Shown here one piece after another: positions 45,870 to 55,633 of a DNA stretch of 64,000 nucleotides. The DNA lies in assembly GCF_001422885.1 (NCBI RefSeq), contig NZ_LMMZ01000037.1, positions 64,105 through 128,104 of the forward strand, in the 5' to 3' direction. Numbering within the stretch: the first letter of the stretch is position 1; every line of letters begins with the position of its first letter. A model generated the notes under the pieces. That model saw nothing but the letters and a program-made list of their open reading frames with translations. It was not told the origin of the DNA and ran no database searches. The translations under genes and the position numbers were made by a program. Source of the stretch: Methylobacterium sp. Leaf104 (GTDB lineage: Bacteria > Pseudomonadota > Alphaproteobacteria > Rhizobiales > Beijerinckiaceae).

Positions 45870-48800
45870 ATGGCCACGGAAAAGAAGCTCAAGGATCCGG
45901 CCGAGGCGGCTCTGTCGGCGATCGAGCAGGCTCTCAACCTCGACGCTTTCGCTCAGGGCGACGAGGCATCACGGGTGGAACCCCGCCTTCCGGACGTCGG
46001 CGACAGCGACCCTCTTCGCGACCCCAGCGGTCGGCTCGCGCCGCCGCGCCTCGACCTCGACCAGCCGCTCGCCTCGGACCTGCCTCCGCCGGACCGCAAC
46101 CGTCCGCGCCGGGAAGGCGGTCTGCTGCCGCCCGACCGCTCGATGGTCGCCAACGACGACCGCCAGAACATCGGCATCCTGCAGCAGACCCTCCGCATCC
46201 GCCCGTCGCGCACGCCCTACCTCGTCGCCGCCGTCGCCGGTGCCCTCTGGATCGGCGGCCTGCTCGCCCTCGCCTGGGTCCAGTCCTCGGGCGACTTGCG
46301 CGGTTTCTTCCAGGGCCTGACCGCGATCCAGGGCGCCGTCGCCGCGACCGCACTGGTCGGACCGGTCGTCCTGTTCGCCATCATGGCGATGCTCGCGGTC
46401 CGTGCCCAGGAGATGCGCCTCGTCGCGCGCGCCGTGGGCGAGGTCGCGATCCGTCTGGCCGAGCCGGAGAACTTCTCGACCGACGCGGTGCTCACCATGT
46501 CGCAGACCGTCCGGCGCGAAGTCGCGGCGGTCGGCGACGGCGTCGAGCGAGCGCTCGCCCGGGCCGGCGAACTGGAGACCCTGGTGCGCGGCGAGATCGC
46601 CACCCTCGAGCGGGCCTATTCCGACAACGAAATCCGCATCCGCTCGCTCGTCGACGAGCTCGTCGCCCAGCGCGAGTCGATCATCGCCAATGCCGAGCGC
46701 GTGCGCGGCGCCATCACCGGCAGCCACCAGAGCCTGACCGCCGAACTCGACGGAGCGGCCGAGCGGATCGTCTCCGCGGTCAACGGTGCCGGCGACCGGG
46801 TCACCAGCGCCCTCGACGCCCGCAGCGAGGCCATTACGTCCGCCCTCGGAGACCGCGGCGACGCGATCACCGCCGCCCTCGGCGAAGCCGGCGACCGCGT
46901 GGTCGAGCTGGTCTCCGGCCGCGGCGACGACCTCGTCCAGCGCCTTGCCTCCACCAGCGAGGGCGTGCGCGGCAGCCTCTCGGAGGTCGGCAACGCGCTC
47001 ACGCAATCCCTCGAAACGCGGGCCGAGGAGGTCACCCGGGCCTTCGAGCGTACCGGCGGCATCCTCACCACCACCCTGGCCGAGAATGCCGGGCAGGTGG
47101 CGCGCACCCTCGCCCAGACCGGCTCCGAGGTCATCGAGGCCCTCAACCGCCAGGGCGGCGAAGTCCGCCAGACCTTCGAGCTCTCCGCACGCGGTCTGGA
47201 GGAGACCTTCCTGACCCGCGGTTCCGAACTGACGGCCCAGTTCTCCTCCACGGGCGGCGAGATCACCGCGCGCTTCGCCGAGACGGCCGATGCCCTGCGA
47301 TCCCACTTCGCGGAGACGGGCGCCGCGCTCACGCACGACATCGCCGCTCGCGGCGATGCCCTGCGCAGCGAGATCGAGATTGCCGGCACCGGCGTGTCCG
47401 CCCTCATCGAGGCTCGGGCCCGCGAGGCCCAGACCGGTCTCGCCGCGGCCGCCGGCAGCATCATCGAGACCTTCACGGCCCGCGCCGACGGCGTGCGCGA
47501 TGATCTGATCCGTTCCGTGGACGGGATCGCCTCCGGCCTCGACAGCCAGGGCGGCGTCCTGGCCGAGCGTATCGAGACCGCCGCTTCCCGTTTGCACGAA
47601 ACGATCACGGTCCATGGCTCCGAGGTCTCGAACCTGTTCGAGACCCGCGGCCGCGACACGCAGGCGGGCCTCGCGCTCGCCGCAAGCACCATCATCGAGA
47701 GCTTCGGCGCTCGCGCGGACGCCCTGCGCGAAACCCTGATCGGCTCCGTCGAGGACGCGACCGCCCGCCTCGACGAACGCGGCGGCACCCTGGCCGAGCG
47801 CATCGAGGCCGCGGCCAACCATCTTCGGGAGACGATCGACGCCCATGGCGGATCGGTCTCCGAGCGCATCGACGCGTCCGGCCGCGAGGCCCAGGCCGCC
47901 CTCGCGCTCGCTGCCACCGCCATCGTGGAGACTTTCGGCAACCGTGCCGGCGGCGTCCGCGATGATCTCCTGCGCTCGGTGGAAGGCCTCGCCAACGGCC
48001 TCGACCAGCATGGCGCGGCTCTGGCCGAGCGCATCGAGACGGTGGCAAGCCAGCTGCACCGGACCGTCACGGTCGAGGGTGCGAACCTCGAGGCGACCCT
48101 GGGGGCGACCGGCGACCGCGTCGGAGAGCTCGTGCGCATCAGGACGCAGGAAGCGACCGGGACCCTCGAAGGCGCCCTTTCGGCCCTTGGGCACACCTTC
48201 GAGACACGAGCCTCGGAGGCCGTGGACAGCCTGCGCGCGACGGCTGCCCACCTCGACGAGCAGATCGGCAGCCGCACGGCGGAGGCCGCCGACACCTTCC
48301 GCCGCAGCGCGGAGGAGACCACCGTCGCCCTCGGCGCCAGCACCACGGAGGCCGCGCAGTCGCTGCGTCGCGCTTCCGCCAGCGCCACGGGCGAGCTCGA
48401 AGCCCGCACCGTCGAGGCGGTGCAGATCTTCGAGAAGCGTCTCGCCGCCACCTCCGCCGACCTGGCGGCTCGGACCACCGAGGCGGCCGAACTCCTGCGC
48501 AACGCCGCCGACGGACTCGGTGGCACGGTCGGCACCAGGGCCCAGGCGTCGATCGAAGCCCTGCGCGGGACCTTGGACGCCGTCAACGACGAACTCGCCC
48601 GTCGCGCCGAGGAAGCGGCCGGCACGATCGCCCGCGCGGCCGACGGCCTCGGCGGCGACCTCATCGCCCGCATCCGCGACATCGAGACCGTCTTCGGCGA
48701 CCACGGCCGGACCCTCGGCGACCTCATCGCCGCCCAGGCTCAGGAGGCTCAGTCGCAGCTGGCCAATACCGGCCGCGACATCGTCCTCGCCGTCACCGCC

Positions 48801-51800
48801 CAGGGGGCACGCGTCAACGACGCCCTCAACCAGACCGGCGCGAGCTTCGCCGACACCACCGAGACCCGCGTCCAGGCCATCGACCGCGTGCTCAACGACC
48901 GCCTCGCGACCCTGCAGGAGACCATCGCCCGCGGTGACATCCTCGCCGAGCGCATCTCCCGCGACACCGCCGCCCTCACCGAATCCGTGACGGGCCGCCT
49001 GGAGGAAATGGACCGCGTCATCACGATCCAGGGCAAGGTGGTGGCCGACAGCATCGCCGAGCGAACCCGCGAAGCCCAGGAAGCCGTCGAGAACCAGCTC
49101 GGCGCTCTCGAAGAGCGCTCCGCCCGTCGCTCGACGGAGATCGGCGAAACCTTCGCGAATCTGGTCGCCCAGATCGACGGCCATCTCGGCAGCCGTGCCA
49201 CAGCCCTGAACGAAGCCCTGATCGTCCGCACCGCCGAGATGGCGCGCGTCATGGCCGAGGGCGGTCGCGACCTCGTGCAGTCCCTCGACACCCGCGCCGA
49301 CACCATGGCCCTCGACATCGCGCAACGCGGCGCCAGCCTGGGCGACGTCCTCGGCGAGCGCTCGGCCGAGATCGCCCGCCGCCTCGACGAGCAGACCCTC
49401 GAACTGTCCCGTCGCCTGGACGAGGGCGCCGGGCGCTTCGACGCTGGCGTGCTCGGCCGCCTCGAGGCGATCGGCACCGCTCTCGAGGAACGCAGCCGCC
49501 TGATCGAAGAATCCTTCGGCACCCAGGCCTTCGAGGCGATCCGGCTCATCGAAAGCCGCACCCGCGCTGTCGACGAGGATCTGGCCAACCGCACCCGCGA
49601 ACTCGTCGACATGATCGTCGAGCGCACCGGGGGCGCCAACCAGGCCCTCGACACCCAGGCCGCGGCGATCCGCGAGGCCTTCTCGCAGCGCGCCGACGAA
49701 TTGGTGCGCCTCATCGACGCCCGCACCACTGCCATGGGCACGGAGCTCGACGAGAAGGGGCGCGCCGTGTTCGGCGCTCTCGGCGGCCGCATCACCGAGC
49801 TGGCGCGCCTGTTCGATCTCGGCAGCAACTCCCTCGGTGCGGTGCTGGAGCAGCGCGGCGAGACGATCCTGGGCCGCCTGCGCGAGATGGTCGCCGAGGC
49901 CGACCGTCAGCTCAGCGAGGGCGAGGGCCGCCTCGGCACCACCCTGGACCGCCGGACCTCCGACATCAGCTCGCTCCTCGACGAGGGCGTGCGCACGGTC
50001 CACCAGCTGCTCGACGACCGCACGGGCGAGATCCGGGCGCTCCTCGACAATCACGCCAGCTCCCTGGGCTCCAATTTCAGCGACCGTCTCGCGCCGCTGC
50101 ACGACACGCTCGACCAGCGCGGCCGGGCGTTCGTGGACACCATCGCGGCCAGCCTCGGCAGCGCCGCCGAGGCGGTCGAGGCCCGGACGCGGGCCCTGGC
50201 CACCCTGTTCGACGAGCGCATCGAGCAGCTCGATGAGGTGGTCGACCGCCGCGGCGGCAGCCTCGCGGATTCGGTCGAAGCCCGGACCCGCGCCCTCGCG
50301 GAGACCTTCGACCAGCGGATCGGTGTCCTCGACGAACTCGTGGACACCCGGGGCAAGCGCCTCGCGGACAACCTCGGCGCCCATGCCCAGACTCTGGTCG
50401 AGCAGTTCGAGCAGCGGATCGGTACCCTCGACGAGGTCGTCGAGCGCCGGAGCGGCGAGATGGCCCAGGCCGTCGACGACCGCACCCGCGCGCTGGCCAA
50501 CCTGTTCGACCATCGCATCAACATTCTCGGCCAGCTCGTCGACCATCGCGGCGCACACCTGACCGAGACCCTCGAGAGCCGCACCGACGCCCTGACGACC
50601 CTCCTCGATCAGCGCATCGGAGCCCTCGACGAGATCGTCGACGGCCGCGGCAACCACCTGACCCAGTCCCTCGACGCCCGGGCGCAGGGCCTGCGCAGCC
50701 TGTTCGACGAGGTGCTGAGCGCCCTGGACGGCGTGATCGACGGCCGCGCCGAAACTCTGACCGACCGGGTCGAGACCCGGACACGCGGTCTCACCTCGCT
50801 GTTCGACGAGCGCCTCGGCGCCCTGGACCGGCTCGTTGAGCACCGGACCGGCACGTTGTCCGACGAGGTCGATGCCCGCGCCCAGGCGCTGGTCTCGCTC
50901 ATCGACACGCGGGTCGGCGCCCTCGACCAGGTGGTCGATGCCCGGGCCGGAATCCTGCGTGAGCAGGCCGAGGCGGTGGCACAGACCTTCGTCACCCTGT
51001 TCGAGGACAGGTCCGCAGGCCTCGCCGCGCAGGCGGACGAGCGCACCCGCGCCCTCGTGGCGATCTTCGACGAGCGCCTGCGTGCCCTCGAAGCGCTGGT
51101 CGACGGACGCACCGGTACGCTCGCCGACCGCGTCGAGGAGCGCACCCGCGCCCTCGCATCGGTCTTCGATACCCAGCTGCGGACTCTCGACGAGACGGTC
51201 GACCACCGCGCCAACGCCCTGGCCAAACAGACCGAAGACCGCGGCAGCGCGCTGGCGGCGATGTTCGACGAGCGCCTCACGGCCCTCGGCGGCCTCGTCG
51301 AGGCCAGTGCGGCCGAGTTCGCCCGCACCATCGACACCCAGGGCCATGCGCTCACCGAGGCCGTGGACAGCCGTTCGGCAGCCTTCACGAGCCGCATCGA
51401 CAACCGGATGAAGGTGTTCGCCACCCTCGTCGCCTCGCGCGGCGATGCCCTCGCCTCGGCCTTCGACGACCGCCAGGACGCTTACGCGTCGCTGGTCGAC
51501 GAGCGGACGGCCGCCATGCTGGCGGCCTTCGACGAGCGGGTCGACCGGCACGCAGCCCTGGCGCAGGCGCACAGCCAGGCCCTGGCGGCGGCCCTCGATC
51601 AGCGCAACGAGGCCGTCGCGGCTCTGCTCGACAGCGGCACCGGCGCCCTGACCGAGGCGTTCGATCGCCGCTCCGCGGCGCTCGCCGGCCTCGTCGAGGC
51701 GCGCGGCCAAGCCCTCGCCCGCCGGCTGGCGGAGAGCGCCGAGACCATCACCCGCGCCATCGAGACGGGCGGCGGTGCCCTGGTCGAGACACTGGACGGA

Positions 51801-53726
51801 CGCGGCAACGCGGTCGTCGCCGGCCTGACGGACCAGTCGGAGCGTCTGCGGGAGATCGTGGACGGTCCGGCGGCCCAGCTCGTCGAGGCCCTGACGCTGC
51901 GTGGCGACGCCATCGAGCGGGCCCTGCAGGAGAGCGGCGCGCCGCTGGTCGCCGCCATCCGCGAGCGCACCGAGGCCCTCGCGGCCCAGTCCCGCGCTTC
52001 CGCCGAGGCGCTGCTGTCGGCCATCGACGGCGGCGCGGCGCGGGCCATCGCGTCGCTCAACGATGCGAATGATCAGATGCGCGGCGACCTCGCCGCCGTC
52101 CTTCAGCGGATCGACGGGGCCAACGACGCCCTGCGCGAGCTGCTGGCCGGAACGGGTGAGAATCTCGGAACCATCGAGGCGAGCCTCTCGCAGCGCATCG
52201 CCGACATCCGCGACGGTCTGGCGGCGGTGGCCGGTGAGACCGAGCGGGCCAGTGCCGGCGTGTCCGAGCAGGTTCACCTCCTGCGGAGCGTGGCGGAAGG
52301 CGCCCTGCGGGAGGCCAGCGAGCTGGCGATCTCCCTCGACGAGCGTGGCCGCGCCCTCGACGAACTCGGTCGCACCCATGCCGGGACCCTGCGCCAGGCC
52401 GTCGGGCACCTCGAAGGCGCCGCCGGTCAGCTGCAAGGGGCCGCCGGCCAGATCCAGGGCGCCGAGGCCCGCCTCGCGGATCGCTTGGGTGAGCGCGAGG
52501 CCGCCATCGCCAACGTGCTGTCGCGGATCGAGGAGCGCTCCGGCAACCTCGACACGCAGACCGCGCGCTTCGACGCGATGATCGGCGAGACCCTGCGCGC
52601 CGCCGAGGAGCGGGCCCGGGCGCTGGGCAACAGCCTGTCCGAGACCGCCACCGGTGCGGGGACGACCGTCGCCAGGGCTTTCGAGGGTCTGCGCGCCAGC
52701 GCCGACAGCGAGAGCGGACGTACCGCCGAGGCCGTGCGCAGCGCGATCGAGGCGGCCTCGCAGCAGATGATGGGCGTGCTCGAGACGGCATCCGGCCGCT
52801 TCGGAGAATCCGTCTCCAACCTGCGCGAGATGGCGGCCGAGATCCGGCGCGAGCTGGATGCCACCCGGGCCGATCTTCAGCGCGGCGTGCTGGAGATCCC
52901 GCGCGAGACGCAGGACGCCACCGGCGAGATGCGACGGGTCGTCTCCGAGCAGCTCAAGGCCCTGAACGAGCTCTCGAGCCTCGTCCAGAGCTCGGGACGC
53001 GCAGTGGATGCGGCGGCCCCGAAGGTCTCGGAGCCGAAGCGTCCGGCCACGCCCGCCCCGGCGCAGGCTCCGGCCGCCGCCGCGCCCGCTCCGGCGGTGC
53101 CGGCGAAGGCCGCGCCGGCCAAGCCTGCCGCGGCACCGGCGGCGGCCAAGCCCGCCGCTCCGGCCACCCGCCCCGGCACGTCGATGAACCTGGTCTCGGC
53201 TCCGGCGGCCCGGACCAATCCCGCCTCGCGTTCCGACGCGCGCGGCGCCGAAGGCCGCGGCTGGCTCTCGGATCTACTGACGCGGGCTTCCATCGACGAC
53301 GATGCAGAGCCGGCACCGACCACCGCGGCTCCGGCGACGAAGCAGCAGGCGGAGGCACAGAAGAACGCCGCCGAGCGCGGCCGCACCGCACTCGAGACCA
53401 TCTCCAGCGACATCGCCAAGATGATCGATCATCAGACCGCGGTGGAGCTGTGGGAGCGTTACCGCCGGGGTGAGCCGAACCTGTTCGACCGCCGCATCTA
53501 CACGGCGCAGGGCCGGCAGACCTTCGAGGAGGTTCGCCGCCGCTACGCCGCCGATGCCGACTTCCGGCGCACGGTGGATCGCTACGTGGGCGAATTCGAG
53601 CGCCTGCTCGGCGATGTCTCGAAGAACGACCGCGACTCCTCGCGGGCGGATGCCTACCTCACCTCGGAAACCGGCAAGGTCTACACCATGTTGGCCCATG
53701 CCAGCGGACGCTTCGACGGAGCCTAG
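45870..53726 (+). CDS. Giant Growth-Pole-Ring-like (GPR/RgsE) repeat protein
   Basis: A 2618-residue protein. The ATG has GAGG six bases upstream. Residues 1-115 are soluble and Pro/Asp-rich; two membrane helices follow (~116-137 and ~155-177). Residues ~180-2370 are almost continuous amphipathic helix with 11-residue periodicity, like apolipoprotein A-I/A-IV, and include the two repeat blocks listed separately. An Ala/Pro/Lys linker (~2384-2437) leads to a C-terminal domain (~2440-2618: ELWERYRRGEPNLFDRRIY, FEEVRRRYAADADFRRTVDR). This matches the layout of Agrobacterium GPR (RgsE in Sinorhizobium), a large membrane-anchored ring protein needed for polar growth. Orthology is inferred from architecture, not alignment. 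A terminator follows. Confidence 0.85.
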   Translation: MATEKKLKDPAEAALSAIEQALNLDAFAQGDEASRVEPRLPDVGDSDPLRDPSGRLAPPRLDLDQPLASDLPPPDRNRPRREGGLLPPDRSMVANDDRQNIGILQQTLRIRPSRTPYLVAAVAGALWIGGLLALAWVQSSGDLRGFFQGLTAIQGAVAATALVGPVVLFAIMAMLAVRAQEMRLVARAVGEVAIRLAEPENFSTDAVLTMSQTVRREVAAVGDGVERALARAGELETLVRGEIATLERAYSDNEIRIRSLVDELVAQRESIIANAERVRGAITGSHQSLTAELDGAAERIVSAVNGAGDRVTSALDARSEAITSALGDRGDAITAALGEAGDRVVELVSGRGDDLVQRLASTSEGVRGSLSEVGNALTQSLETRAEEVTRAFERTGGILTTTLAENAGQVARTLAQTGSEVIEALNRQGGEVRQTFELSARGLEETFLTRGSELTAQFSSTGGEITARFAETADALRSHFAETGAALTHDIAARGDALRSEIEIAGTGVSALIEARAREAQTGLAAAAGSIIETFTARADGVRDDLIRSVDGIASGLDSQGGVLAERIETAASRLHETITVHGSEVSNLFETRGRDTQAGLALAASTIIESFGARADALRETLIGSVEDATARLDERGGTLAERIEAAANHLRETIDAHGGSVSERIDASGREAQAALALAATAIVETFGNRAGGVRDDLLRSVEGLANGLDQHGAALAERIETVASQLHRTVTVEGANLEATLGATGDRVGELVRIRTQEATGTLEGALSALGHTFETRASEAVDSLRATAAHLDEQIGSRTAEAADTFRRSAEETTVALGASTTEAAQSLRRASASATGELEARTVEAVQIFEKRLAATSADLAARTTEAAELLRNAADGLGGTVGTRAQASIEALRGTLDAVNDELARRAEEAAGTIARAADGLGGDLIARIRDIETVFGDHGRTLGDLIAAQAQEAQSQLANTGRDIVLAVTAQGARVNDALNQTGASFADTTETRVQAIDRVLNDRLATLQETIARGDILAERISRDTAALTESVTGRLEEMDRVITIQGKVVADSIAERTREAQEAVENQLGALEERSARRSTEIGETFANLVAQIDGHLGSRATALNEALIVRTAEMARVMAEGGRDLVQSLDTRADTMALDIAQRGASLGDVLGERSAEIARRLDEQTLELSRRLDEGAGRFDAGVLGRLEAIGTALEERSRLIEESFGTQAFEAIRLIESRTRAVDEDLANRTRELVDMIVERTGGANQALDTQAAAIREAFSQRADELVRLIDARTTAMGTELDEKGRAVFGALGGRITELARLFDLGSNSLGAVLEQRGETILGRLREMVAEADRQLSEGEGRLGTTLDRRTSDISSLLDEGVRTVHQLLDDRTGEIRALLDNHASSLGSNFSDRLAPLHDTLDQRGRAFVDTIAASLGSAAEAVEARTRALATLFDERIEQLDEVVDRRGGSLADSVEARTRALAETFDQRIGVLDELVDTRGKRLADNLGAHAQTLVEQFEQRIGTLDEVVERRSGEMAQAVDDRTRALANLFDHRINILGQLVDHRGAHLTETLESRTDALTTLLDQRIGALDEIVDGRGNHLTQSLDARAQGLRSLFDEVLSALDGVIDGRAETLTDRVETRTRGLTSLFDERLGALDRLVEHRTGTLSDEVDARAQALVSLIDTRVGALDQVVDARAGILREQAEAVAQTFVTLFEDRSAGLAAQADERTRALVAIFDERLRALEALVDGRTGTLADRVEERTRALASVFDTQLRTLDETVDHRANALAKQTEDRGSALAAMFDERLTALGGLVEASAAEFARTIDTQGHALTEAVDSRSAAFTSRIDNRMKVFATLVASRGDALASAFDDRQDAYASLVDERTAAMLAAFDERVDRHAALAQAHSQALAAALDQRNEAVAALLDSGTGALTEAFDRRSAALAGLVEARGQALARRLAESAETITRAIETGGGALVETLDGRGNAVVAGLTDQSERLREIVDGPAAQLVEALTLRGDAIERALQESGAPLVAAIRERTEALAAQSRASAEALLSAIDGGAARAIASLNDANDQMRGDLAAVLQRIDGANDALRELLAGTGENLGTIEASLSQRIADIRDGLAAVAGETERASAGVSEQVHLLRSVAEGALREASELAISLDERGRALDELGRTHAGTLRQAVGHLEGAAGQLQGAAGQIQGAEARLADRLGEREAAIANVLSRIEERSGNLDTQTARFDAMIGETLRAAEERARALGNSLSETATGAGTTVARAFEGLRASADSESGRTAEAVRSAIEAASQQMMGVLETASGRFGESVSNLREMAAEIRRELDATRADLQRGVLEIPRETQDATGEMRRVVSEQLKALNELSSLVQSSGRAVDAAAPKVSEPKRPATPAPAQAPAAAAPAPAVPAKAAPAKPAAAPAAAKPAAPATRPGTSMNLVSAPAARTNPASRSDARGAEGRGWLSDLLTRASIDDDAEPAPTTAAPATKQQAEAQKNAAERGRTALETISSDIAKMIDHQTAVELWERYRRGEPNLFDRRIYTAQGRQTFEEVRRRYAADADFRRTVDRYVGEFERLLGDVSKNDRDSSRADAYLTSETGKVYTMLAHASGRFDGA
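47412..48104 (+). repeat. Three tandem 77-residue repeats in the giant protein
   Basis: Residues 515-745 are three consecutive 77-residue units (231 bp each) without gaps. Each unit has REAQ or RDTQ near its start, an IIETF, IIESF or IVETF block, then GG or GA-VLAERIE-like text (VLAERIE, TLAERIE, ALAERIE). Since 77 is 7 x 11, helix phase is preserved. They reflect internal duplication; at DNA level they have diverged. Confidence 0.85.
50181..51236 (+). repeat. Run of ten 33-residue helical repeats in the giant protein
   Basis: From residue 1438 there are eight consecutive 33-residue units (50181-50972), then a 22-residue partial unit, then two more full units (51039-51236). The pattern is ARTRALATLFDERI, then LDEVVDRRG, then LADSVE, with frequent RTRAL, FDERL and LVDGRTG variants. 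33 and 22 are multiples of 11, so one helix face is kept throughout. Confidence 0.88.
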
Positions 53727-53757
53727 GCCCCGGAGGAGACCGACGAAACGAACGGAC

Positions 53758-53786
53758 CCCCGCCCTCCCCTCGGACGGCGGGGTTT
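53758..53786 (+). terminator. Intrinsic terminator after the giant gene
   Basis: CCCCGCC (53758-53764) pairs with GGCGGGG (53777-53783), followed by TTT and a T/C-rich stretch. It lies 31 bases past the stop codon of the 45870 gene and before the convergent DUF1489 gene. Confidence 0.75.
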
Positions 53787-53806
53787 CTCGTCTGTGCGCT
53801 GTCCGG

Positions 53807-54259
53807 TCAGATCAGGCCGAGGCCGGCGAGTTCGCGGCGCAGGGCCTCGGGCATCTCGGCGAGCCCGCCGGCGGTGCGGGCGTCGAGGTCGGTCGGCGCA
53901 TCCTCCGCGTTCAGGTAGCGCCAGCCCTGGAACGGGCGGCACGGACGTGGCGAGACGGCGGTCACGTCGGGTCTCAGGACGAGCCGGCAGCGCCCGATTC
54001 CATCCGTGTCGGTGAAGGGCGTGATGGCGGCGATGGATTGGCGGCACAGCAGCGTGCCCTTGATCACCCAGTAGATCGAACCGCGCCCGACGATGTCGGC
54101 AGCGCGGGTCGGCACCATGCGGGTGGTGTGGACCGGCGCGGGGTCGCGGCCCTCACGCAAGGCGGCATCGCGGTTGCGGGCGATGCGCTCCTCCAGCTCG
54201 CCGATGCTGGCGGGGCCGACACAGAGCTTCAGGAGATGCAGGGTTTGGGCGGCGGGCAT
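53807..54259 (-). CDS. DUF1489 family protein
   Basis: A 150-residue protein of the alphaproteobacterial DUF1489 family. It begins with LHLLKLCVGPASIGELEE, the family start, and has HTTRMVPTRAADIVGRGSIY and WVIKGTLLCRQSI, with CRPFQGWRYL near the end. It is soluble, without signal peptide. No function is known for the family. It is convergent with the giant gene and 81 bases downstream of the CheZ-like gene on the same strand. Confidence 0.88.
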   Translation of the reverse strand: MPAAQTLHLLKLCVGPASIGELEERIARNRDAALREGRDPAPVHTTRMVPTRAADIVGRGSIYWVIKGTLLCRQSIAAITPFTDTDGIGRCRLVLRPDVTAVSPRPCRPFQGWRYLNAEDAPTDLDARTAGGLAEMPEALRRELAGLGLI

Positions 54260-54340
54260 GGCTGCGTTGTAGCAGCCGCGTCGCGCCCGCGCGCGCCCGC
54301 GATCGGCGGCGCGACCCCGCGCCGCTCATGGCCCGGCCTG

Positions 54341-55483
54341 TCAGGAAAACAGGGCGCGCTTCTCGTCGTCGGAGAGGGCGTCGATCTCCGCGAAGGCCGT
54401 CGCGATATCGGTCTGCGCCCGCTCCGAGACCTGCAGGGTGTTTGCCGTCATCATGGCCGGACGATCGTCGACCGGGTCGGTTGTCTCGGGCGCGACCGCC
54501 TCGAAACCTGTTTCGGGGTCGGCTTCGGTCTGCATCCCGGAATCCGCGAGGGCCGCCATATCGGCGAGATCCGGGTCATCCGCAGGCGCGGATTCCGCAG
54601 CGGCGGGCGCAGCGGACGGCACGTCGACGTCCAGCGCTACGACCTCCGGCTCGGATTCGTCCGGGAACTCAGGGCTCGGCTCGGCAGCGACAATCCCGAC
54701 GGCGTCGGTCGCTTCGAGAAAGACGATGTCGTCCTCGGCGGACGGATCGTTCGGCACGGGACGCAGGGTCGGCGACAGCGGCGGCACCGGCTCCGCGGAC
54801 GAGGCGTCCATGTCGATGTAGCGATCGACGTCGCTCTGGCAGAGATCGGCCGGAACCTCGGGCGTGCCCGGGCCGCCGGGGCCCGCCGGGACCGGGTCGA
54901 GGGCATCGCCCCAGATCCCCATCATGGCGGCGAGGCGCTCCTCGAGGTAGCGCAGGGTATGGATGATGCGCGCCGTCCGCTGGGCGGTGAGGTCCTGGAA
55001 GGAGCAGGCGGTGTAGATGGCGGTGGCGCGGCGATCGAGCTCGTCGCAGATCGCGGCATCGGAGCCGGACTCGCGCAGCGTCCAGGCGGCTTCCTGCACG
55101 CTCTCGGCGGCGCTGAGGATCTCGGAGGTGGCGCGCTCGGTCGAGCGCACGATGGCGTCGAGGGCGGCGGAGGCCCCGCCGAGCCGGCTCTGGTCTTGGT
55201 CGGGTGCGTTGATGGCCGCGATCTCGGCCTTGGTCCGGGCGATGGCGTGCGCCATGTCCATCACGTCGCCGCGAACCCGCCCGATCTGGCTGCTCTCGCG
55301 GTCATTGGTGACCACGCTCTCCAGCCGCGCGATCGCATCGAGGAGGATCCCGGTATCGCTGGTGCGGTTGCGGCGCAGATAGGCATCGAGGAACCAGCGG
55401 CCACGCTCGCTTTCGGTCATCGCCGCTTCGATGCGGTCGTATTCCGAGATGTCGACCGACGTCAGCGAATGGGAACTCGACAT
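54341..55483 (-). CDS. CheZ-like CheY-phosphate phosphatase
   Basis: A 380-residue protein. Residues ~20-195 are helical and contain the CheZ signature CSFQDLTAQRTARII (~165-180); the Asp and Gln of DLTAQ correspond to the catalytic D-x3-Q of CheZ. Residues ~200-350 are an acidic, Pro/Ala-rich disordered region. The last ~25 residues (ATAFAEIDALSDDEKRALFS) form a short helix, in the place where classical CheZ binds CheY. E. coli CheZ has 214 residues, so the acidic insert is extra. The ATG at 55483 is used. No other chemotaxis gene is nearby, so its CheY partner is elsewhere. Confidence 0.78.
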   Translation of the reverse strand: MSSSHSLTSVDISEYDRIEAAMTESERGRWFLDAYLRRNRTSDTGILLDAIARLESVVTNDRESSQIGRVRGDVMDMAHAIARTKAEIAAINAPDQDQSRLGGASAALDAIVRSTERATSEILSAAESVQEAAWTLRESGSDAAICDELDRRATAIYTACSFQDLTAQRTARIIHTLRYLEERLAAMMGIWGDALDPVPAGPGGPGTPEVPADLCQSDVDRYIDMDASSAEPVPPLSPTLRPVPNDPSAEDDIVFLEATDAVGIVAAEPSPEFPDESEPEVVALDVDVPSAAPAAAESAPADDPDLADMAALADSGMQTEADPETGFEAVAPETTDPVDDRPAMMTANTLQVSERAQTDIATAFAEIDALSDDEKRALFS

Positions 55484-55633
55484 CAAGCACGTGTCCTTGG
55501 CCGTACAGGGGCCGGCATGCGGTAGCCGGGTCCGAGCTCTCTCAGGTTGACAGGATCGTTTTAACGCCGGCTTTACGCAGCTTCCGCCTGACGCGACGTT
55601 CTCACAGGCTCTCCTCGTCCCAGTCCGGTCCTT

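Noticed and set aside
47412..51236. CRISPR array or DNA-level satellite
   Set aside because: The repeats are protein-level, in one open frame, with no conserved DNA repeat and unique-spacer pattern and no cas genes.
45969..52436. A 2155-codon open frame on the - strand opposite the giant gene
   Set aside because: It is a mirror of the codon bias and 11-residue repeats of the + strand gene. It has no ribosome site, no recognisable domain, and a composition of low-complexity Gly/Ala/Asp/Arg. The + strand frame has membrane helices, a C-terminal domain, a ribosome site and a terminator.
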